NCBI GenBank assembly: GCA_021648365.1
Contig: JAKISY010000097.1
Location: 1-17,421 of the forward strand
Direction of reading: 5' to 3'
Source: Verrucomicrobiales bacterium
Lineage (GTDB): Bacteria > Verrucomicrobiota > Verrucomicrobiia > Verrucomicrobiales > DEV007
DNA length: 17,421 bases
Position numbers and translations under genes: made by a program. The notes under the pieces are model-generated. The model was not told the DNA's origin. It saw only the letters and a program-made list of their open reading frames with translations, and made no database searches. Positions 12,935 through 17,421 of the stretch are shown here, piece by piece (position 1 is the first letter of the stretch; every line of letters begins with the position of its first letter).

Positions 12935-13696
12935 ATGCCTTTGTTTAAACTGACTTTAAAAACGATCATTGCTCGGAATACCTATTTGGTGTTTCTATTG
13001 CTTTTGGTGTTATTGCCTTGGATTTTGCCTTATCTGACGCCCTTTGAGGAAAAGCCTTCGGTGTTTGCTCCTGCCCGGGCGCAGACGGCGTGGAGTATGC
13101 TGTGGGTGATCTCGCTGGTGTGGTTGATTTACCAGGCTGCGATCATGGGGCACGATGGAGCTTCGCAGGGGGTGTTGGAGTATTTCAAAACTCTGGGGAT
13201 GAAAAAACGCAGTCAGATGCTGCAGTTGTGGGCGAATAGTTTGTTGTTTTGTGGCATTTGTTTGAGTGTGGTGCTATTTACTTCCTTGGTTTTCGCCTTG
13301 CCAGAGAAAGTGGAAGGCGTGAGGCCGTGGGTGGCTACCAATTTGCAGTTTGCTTTGCTCTATTGCATGGTGATGCCTCCTTTGTTTTTGTTGGCCATCG
13401 CCTTGGGGACACGAGTGAACGGGACGGCAGCTTATGTGGTAACGGCGGGATTGGCGGTTTATGGTTTGTATGGCATCGGGTATTTAGATTTCTTTTTATC
13501 GCAGTCGGGCAATCCGGTGATTGATTCTTTGTATGTGATATCTCCCCATTATCATTTGGCGGATTTGACGAATCGCTTGGTTTTTCAAATGGGTCCGTTA
13601 GAGACAGGAGCATTTATTAAGATATTGGTGTATTTTGTCGGCTTTGATTTATTGGTCGTGGCGGTGAGCGCGTTTTTGTTTCAAGTGAAAAAATGA
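12935..13696 (+). CDS. ABC-2-type transporter permease (six-helix)
   Basis: 253 residues with hydrophobic segments at about 17-35, 53-70, 101-122, 137-157, 165-187 and 226-248, the topology of an ABC-2 permease. A cytoplasmic-side stretch, MGHDGASQGVLEYFKTLGMKKRS (72-93, given in words: a GASQGVLEYFKTLG core followed by basic residues), lies after helix 2, where coupling to the ATPase is expected. Another conserved-looking loop is VISPHYHLADLTNRL (201-215), with two His. An in-frame ATG at 12890 falls inside the short repeat, so I use the ATG at 12935. The gene overlaps the next by 4 nt (ATGA at 13693-13696), so translation is probably coupled. Together with the upstream ATPase it forms one transporter. 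No homologous named system is recognised. Confidence 0.85.
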   Translation: MPLFKLTLKTIIARNTYLVFLLLLVLLPWILPYLTPFEEKPSVFAPARAQTAWSMLWVISLVWLIYQAAIMGHDGASQGVLEYFKTLGMKKRSQMLQLWANSLLFCGICLSVVLFTSLVFALPEKVEGVRPWVATNLQFALLYCMVMPPLFLLAIALGTRVNGTAAYVVTAGLAVYGLYGIGYLDFFLSQSGNPVIDSLYVISPHYHLADLTNRLVFQMGPLETGAFIKILVYFVGFDLLVVAVSAFLFQVKK

Positions 13697-14676
13697 AAAT
13701 CGGAGCGATAGTGTGTGTATTGGCAGGCGCTTTGATAGCGGTCTTTGCTTTTTTGGATTTACAAAAATCTGGGTTGGGGGCGTATCACAAAAACCCCTTT
13801 GCATTGCGGCAGAGCGGGTATGGCACGATCTTGGCAAGGCTGGGGCAGTTGAATCTTGATCGCGCTTGGCATTACGGGGCTTTGGCTAGTGAGTTGAGTC
13901 AGTCAAAAACAAAAGATCCTCATGCGGGGCATGACCATGCCGAGCACGAGTTGGAGGAGGGTGCCGAGGAGGGTGATGGCGATCATGCTGGGCATGATCA
14001 TGATGGAGAATCCGAGGTCGAAGCGTTGGCTACTTGGGTGACTCCAGCTTTGAATTTTTTGGTGGATCTAGATGCGCAGCGTTTTAGCAGAACTTATTGG
14101 TATGAGCTGTCCAAACAGCAGAGCGAAGAGGTTGCGCGTGACATCGAAGCTATTCTTTTGAAGGGCTATAACATGGACCCTACGGATTACGGTGTGTATA
14201 ATGCTTACTTTCACTTTTTGATCTATCACGAGTTGAGACGTAAGGAGTCAGATCGTAAGCGAGCCTATCAAATGTCGGAATATACGATTCAGGTTGCTTT
14301 TAAAAATAAAGAGGATCCGATGCCGTGGTTGACCGCAACGACGGCGACTTTGAATCAGTTTTTCATGCATCAGCAGGACTACCGCAGGGAAAAAGCGGAT
14401 GTGAAAGCAGCGTTGCCGGTGGATGTGATTGTGAAATATCAAGATCGAATGAAATACTGTTTAGGTCATTATTTTAAATTACGCGATCAGGCTGTAGAAG
14501 ATGGTCGATGGCGCAGCATAACGGCTGTTCGTAGGGAGGAGACTGAAAGACGAGCTGAATTAGGGATGAAAATGATGGAACAGTTTCAGGCGATGATAGA
14601 TCGAGAGGGAGGCACTACAAGTAAGGAGTTCCAAGAAAAGATAAAGAGCAATGAATCTATGGGGGGAAGGAAATAA
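13693..14676 (+). CDS. Membrane-anchored His-rich protein of unknown function, coupled to the ABC permease
   Basis: 327 residues. I do not recognise a family. An N-terminal hydrophobic segment (residues 3-20) behaves as an uncleaved anchor or signal, putting the rest in the periplasm. Residues 75-110 are a low-complexity acidic/His segment: DPHAGHDHAEHE then, after an acidic run, GDHAGHDHDGE, with His77, 80, 82, 85, 98, 101 and 103. This resembles the metal-binding loops of zinc, nickel or copper handling proteins. The remainder (about 113-310) is mostly helical, with aromatic-rich stretches such as YGVYNAYFHFLIYHELRR (166-183), and may be a repeat-helix scaffold. It ends with a charged, probably helical tail. 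The ATGA overlap with the permease gene argues that it works with the transporter. Metal sensing, metal delivery or an accessory role are all guesses. Confidence 0.78.
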   Translation: MKIGAIVCVLAGALIAVFAFLDLQKSGLGAYHKNPFALRQSGYGTILARLGQLNLDRAWHYGALASELSQSKTKDPHAGHDHAEHELEEGAEEGDGDHAGHDHDGESEVEALATWVTPALNFLVDLDAQRFSRTYWYELSKQQSEEVARDIEAILLKGYNMDPTDYGVYNAYFHFLIYHELRRKESDRKRAYQMSEYTIQVAFKNKEDPMPWLTATTATLNQFFMHQQDYRREKADVKAALPVDVIVKYQDRMKYCLGHYFKLRDQAVEDGRWRSITAVRREETERRAELGMKMMEQFQAMIDREGGTTSKEFQEKIKSNESMGGRK

Positions 14677-14692
14677 CAGCTTAAAAAGCTGT
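14676..14692. repeat. Short palindrome related to the element at 1726
   Basis: ACAGCTT-AAA-AAGCTGT is a perfect 7-bp hairpin overlapping the stop of the His-rich protein gene and followed by AGCACAT. It has no T tract, so a terminator role is weak. It matches the inner stem of the 1726-1784 element. Confidence 0.55.
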
Positions 14693-14832
14693 AGCACATA
14701 GGCGGATAATAGTAGGGAATCGAAGGATTTAATGCCATTTGGAATCGAACTTTTTAAGAGAAATGAAAAAAAATGATTTTTATTGAAAAAAAAGCTTTCT
14801 TTCTTTTTGTTTTTGCTATCAACTGAGCACAG

Positions 14833-16047
14833 ATGTCAGATTTCACCCATGCACTTCATGTTTTAAGCGAGGTTTTTACCCACGCTGGAGATTTTGATAT
14901 ATCCGATATTCAGTTGCGCACGGATAGGATTCCTTACATCCATACCAAAAAGGGATTGATGGTGATTCATTCCTTGGGAGAGTTGCCTGAGCATGTGGTG
15001 CGCAATGTGATTGACATGCTGTATGCCAATCAGGATGTGGATAAATACGCTAGTCAGCAAAATCAGTTGGTGGGGCAGATGGACGTGATTGAGCGTCTGC
15101 AAGAATACAAGGTGGCAGACTTTTCTTGTAATGGCCAGATGATGCCCAATGGGGAGCTTAGTGGTCGGATGCGTGTGCAGGCTCATTTGAGCAGCTCGGG
15201 TTTAGGGGTGACGTGTCGTATTTTGGCGGACGATATTCCTAATCTTGAGGTATTGGGTTTAGGCACGGATACGATTGATGCACTGAAAGGTTTTTTGCAA
15301 AAACGACAAGGTATGGGCTTGGTGACGGGGCAAACAGGTTCAGGTAAATCGACGACTTTGGCAGCTTTGTTGGATTGGGTGCGTCGCAACTGTGATCGAC
15401 ACATTGTGACGGTAGAAGATCCGATTGAGTATCGTTACCCGCATGACATGACGGGTTCTCCGCCAGAAGATCAGGATAAAATCCCTCCTGGTATTGTGAC
15501 GCAGCAAGAGGTGGGCAAACATGTGATGTCTTATCATCAGGGATTGAAAGACGTTTTGCGTAAAGCTCCACATGTGATTTTACTCGGGGAGGTGCGTGAT
15601 CGTGATACCATGGATACGGTGATCGAGGCCGCGCAGACGGGGCATGTGGTGATCACCACCTTGCATACCAATGGCGCAGTGAAGACCATTTCGCGTATTT
15701 TAGAGTTTTTTCCACGCGATCAACACAAGTCAATTCTTGGGCGATTGAGCGAGATTTTGATGTTCATTCTTTCCCAGGGTTTGATGAAAGGGCTCGATGG
15801 TCGGGTGCTGAACTACGAATTTCTACAAAACACCTCATCCGCAGTGAGATCAGGTATAGCGGCTTACGATGGTGGCGCTAAGTCTTTGGAGGATGTGCTG
15901 CGCCAGAGTGGTAACATTGAGTGGGATGATAACTTGAGGAACCTGTATAATGCAGGGAAGATCGATTTTGATACTTTTCAACTGAACATGATGAACCTGG
16001 ATGATGATGATGCGAATCTTTTCATCGAGGACGCCGCGTTTGGCTGA
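14833..16047 (+). CDS. PilT/PilU-family type IV pilus ATPase
   Basis: 404 residues, longer than the usual 340-380. It is a hexameric cytoplasmic ATPase of the secretion-ATPase superfamily, probably powering pilus retraction. The Walker A is TGQTGSGKST (165-174) with Lys172. The Asp box is VTVEDPIEYRY (192-202). Walker B is ILLGEVRDRDTM (249-260) with Glu253. The His box is TGHVVITTLHTN (269-280). The N-terminal PAS-like domain is about 1-150. Two features are odd. An insert PPEDQDKIPP (210-219) lies between the Asp box and TQQEVG. The C-terminal AIRNLIRE motif of true PilT is only weakly recalled as SAVRSGIAA (336-344), with an acidic NLDDDDANL tail. So PilT versus PilU or a lineage-specific paralogue is unsettled. 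The start at 14833 gives a normal N-terminus; no Shine-Dalgarno. A prepilin gene follows 79 nt downstream. Confidence 0.9.
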   Translation: MSDFTHALHVLSEVFTHAGDFDISDIQLRTDRIPYIHTKKGLMVIHSLGELPEHVVRNVIDMLYANQDVDKYASQQNQLVGQMDVIERLQEYKVADFSCNGQMMPNGELSGRMRVQAHLSSSGLGVTCRILADDIPNLEVLGLGTDTIDALKGFLQKRQGMGLVTGQTGSGKSTTLAALLDWVRRNCDRHIVTVEDPIEYRYPHDMTGSPPEDQDKIPPGIVTQQEVGKHVMSYHQGLKDVLRKAPHVILLGEVRDRDTMDTVIEAAQTGHVVITTLHTNGAVKTISRILEFFPRDQHKSILGRLSEILMFILSQGLMKGLDGRVLNYEFLQNTSSAVRSGIAAYDGGAKSLEDVLRQSGNIEWDDNLRNLYNAGKIDFDTFQLNMMNLDDDDANLFIEDAAFG

Positions 16048-16126
16048 GATCAAACCCTTCGGAAGAATCTGACAATGAGTGTTGTCACGAGGGAGCCGAA
16101 ATATAAAAACAGACATAGATAGAAAA

Positions 16127-16555
16127 ATGAAAGTAACAAAACTAAACAAAAAACAAAAGGGCATGACCCTTATCGAGATCACCTTGGTGATCGCCATTCT
16201 ATTGAGCTTGATCGCGATCTTGTTCCTCGGGATTAACGCCTACAAAAAAGGAGCAGATCGTTCTAAATGCATCTTGACAATGGCGTCGGTGGAGAAATTG
16301 GTCATCTCACACGGTAATATGTATGATGTGCCACCGCTTCCAACGGGATCGACATCCGATGCAGCTTCTGCATTGCCAGTGAGTATTCTAACGGAGGTTC
16401 AATATGCTTATTTGGCGCAACCGCCAGTCTGCCCGACTAATCCTGCTAACTATACGTTTACAGGGTTCATGCCTAATGGTGAGGCTGATTCAGATCCTTA
16501 CACTTCATGTGGACAGGCTGCACCTCCGCATCCTTTTCGTCCTTACGATACTTGA
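16127..16555 (+). CDS. Type IV prepilin / pseudopilin-like protein
   Basis: 142 residues. The basic leader MKVTKLNKKQKG ends in Gly12; cleavage by the prepilin peptidase gives a mature protein starting MTLIE, with the required Glu at +5 (Glu17). The hydrophobic helix (13-36) is the assembly helix. The globular part is short, with Cys48, Cys102 and Cys128; the last two could form the D-region disulphide of a pilin. The tail is rich in Pro and Thr. The frame could start upstream at 16079, but the basic leader points to the ATG at 16127. Its size fits a minor pilin or type II secretion pseudopilin. It follows the PilT/PilU-like ATPase by 79 nt and is followed by a strong terminator, so the two may form a short unit. 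No Shine-Dalgarno is seen. Confidence 0.88.
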   Translation: MKVTKLNKKQKGMTLIEITLVIAILLSLIAILFLGINAYKKGADRSKCILTMASVEKLVISHGNMYDVPPLPTGSTSDAASALPVSILTEVQYAYLAQPPVCPTNPANYTFTGFMPNGEADSDPYTSCGQAAPPHPFRPYDT

Positions 16556-16598
16556 GGTCTTGTGTGAAGGTAGTAAATTTTTAGACCTTCATTTCGAA

Positions 16599-16628
16599 AA
16601 GGCCGTTCCGAAAGGGGCGGTCTTTTTC
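16599..16628 (+). terminator. Intrinsic terminator after the prepilin gene
   Basis: An 11-bp stem (AAGGCCGTTCC with GGGGCGGTCTT, three G-U pairs) has a GAAA loop (16610-16613) and runs into TTTTT at 16623-16627. It lies 43 nt after the prepilin stop. Confidence 0.88.
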
Positions 16629-16674
16629 CTTGGCTTTATTCGACTTTGGGTATTCAATACGCTATCAATTCATC

Positions 16675-17421
16675 ATGAAGCATTTCAGTCCTCTGTCCAA
16701 ACTCAACGCCTATCAACTTTATCAGCAAGTTAACACAATAGCCAAAGGCACTAGTCGGGCAAAAAATCCGGATTGGTATGCAGATCCTTTAGGTATTCAA
16801 CGACAGTGGCATCTATGGGTGGATGGTGAAGAGGTGGTCAGTGCGTTGTTTGACCGTGTTGCTAAGCGCTGGGTGGAAGGGCCCGCACTGACTTGCTTGG
16901 TGGGCGAGCTGGAGGAGGTGCTATCGAATGAGGATTTAGAAGGACTTTACGCTGGTTTGGCAGAATCATTGAGGTCGAGAGAACTGGGAGGTAGAGTCAA
17001 ATCATTAGGAGTTGTCTTGCATGTGGCAGATGAATTTGCGGTTATTGATCCGTCTCGGGACTATTCTGCCAGAGGGGATTTTGATGCGGTGCAGAGCGCA
17101 TTGCAGGAAAACCCTAAAGAGGTGCTGGGCGATTCGACAATCGATCCCTTATTGAATACTTGGCGACTGTTGCCCTATTGGGGCGTGAAGGAGGGTAAGC
17201 GCAATATGGTTTTGCAAATGGCGCGGGGCAGGGAGAGTCTTTTTACTGCGCTGCGGCAGTATGGGGAAGATAATAATGTGGCGATTAGAGCGTCGGGGAT
17301 AGCGGCGCCTTTGCAGGCTCTGCGATGGGCTCCGCTCTACTTGGAGTGGGAAGCTGGGCGGGGAGATTTCATTGTGATGGTGTATCGTAGGTTTAGGGCT
17401 CTGGAGGTGCTGAACGAAGAA
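16675..17421 (+). CDS. Uncharacterised protein (3' end beyond window)
   Basis: 249 codons are open from the ATG at 16675 to the window edge without a stop, in frame. I do not recognise a family. The N-terminus, MKHFSPLSKLNAYQLYQQVN, has no signal peptide and no membrane segment. The visible part is a mixed alpha/beta soluble protein rich in Trp and Leu. Stretches include WHLWVDGEEVVSALF (47-61), WVEGPALTCLVGELEEVL (67-84), LGVVLHVADEFAVIDPSRDY (114-133) and WAPLYLEWEAGRGDF (221-235). It starts 46 nt after the terminator that follows the prepilin, so it probably has its own promoter; TTCGAC (16639-16644) and TATCAA (16663-16668) with an 18-nt spacer are a weak candidate. Nothing in the visible part proves a link to the pilus genes. 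No Shine-Dalgarno is visible. Confidence 0.75.
   Translation, partial: MKHFSPLSKLNAYQLYQQVNTIAKGTSRAKNPDWYADPLGIQRQWHLWVDGEEVVSALFDRVAKRWVEGPALTCLVGELEEVLSNEDLEGLYAGLAESLRSRELGGRVKSLGVVLHVADEFAVIDPSRDYSARGDFDAVQSALQENPKEVLGDSTIDPLLNTWRLLPYWGVKEGKRNMVLQMARGRESLFTALRQYGEDNNVAIRASGIAAPLQALRWAPLYLEWEAGRGDFIVMVYRRFRALEVLNEE

Noticed and set aside
12159..13696. CcmA/CcmB haem exporter
   Set aside because: Sizes are similar, but there are no cytochrome c maturation genes nearby, and the permease motifs and the third His-rich gene do not fit that operon.
14676..14692. Intrinsic terminator after the ABC cassette
   Set aside because: The hairpin has an AT-rich 7-bp stem and no following T tract; better explained as a half-copy of the palindromic repeat.

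Overview
The window reads as ordinary chromosome from a free-living bacterium, most likely a member of the Verrucomicrobiota. This is an inference from gene content: a secreted DUF1080 protein, DUF2007, a VTT membrane protein, a pilus ATPase next to a lone prepilin, and intergenic spaces full of short dispersed repeats. No 16S or other marker in the window proves it. I found no phage, transposase, CRISPR array or toxin gene.

Layout. The left edge holds the 3' end of a cyanophycin-synthetase-like Mur ligase, facing a GT2 glycosyltransferase with a single base between their stops. A secreted DUF1080 protein and a small DUF2007 protein follow. Next come a minus-strand initiator tRNA-Met with a strong terminator, and argG on the plus strand. 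A long minus-strand block (5'-3' on that strand) runs PPOX-family flavoprotein, SGNH hydrolase, ileS, lspA and membrane-anchored rhodanese. ileS and lspA are 14 nt apart, the classic bacterial pair. A VTT-domain membrane protein and a TrmJ-like tRNA methyltransferase converge around 11.36 kb. From 12.16 kb to the end everything is on the plus strand: an ABC ATPase, its six-helix permease and a His-rich membrane-anchored protein (the last two overlap by 4 nt), then a PilT/PilU-type ATPase, a type IV prepilin with its terminator, and an unrecognised gene that runs off the right edge.

The least ordinary parts are these. (1) A dispersed repeat exists in a 31-bp short form and a 75-bp long form; the long form looks like the short one with a 45-nt module in the middle. 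Eight copies or relics lie in the spaces between genes. (2) A CACGACATTTTT box sits 26-28 nt outside repeats of two unrelated core sequences, suggesting a shared mobile-element-like architecture. (3) The ABC/His-rich three-gene cassette has no function I recognise. (4) The initiator tRNA carries a U1-A72 pair and only two of the three G-C pairs usual in the anticodon stem, in a window where none of the start codons I checked has a convincing Shine-Dalgarno sequence.

Several apparent gene starts lie inside repeats. For the rhodanese, the PPOX protein, the VTT protein and the ABC permease I therefore moved the start downstream, to the codon where family-like sequence begins.
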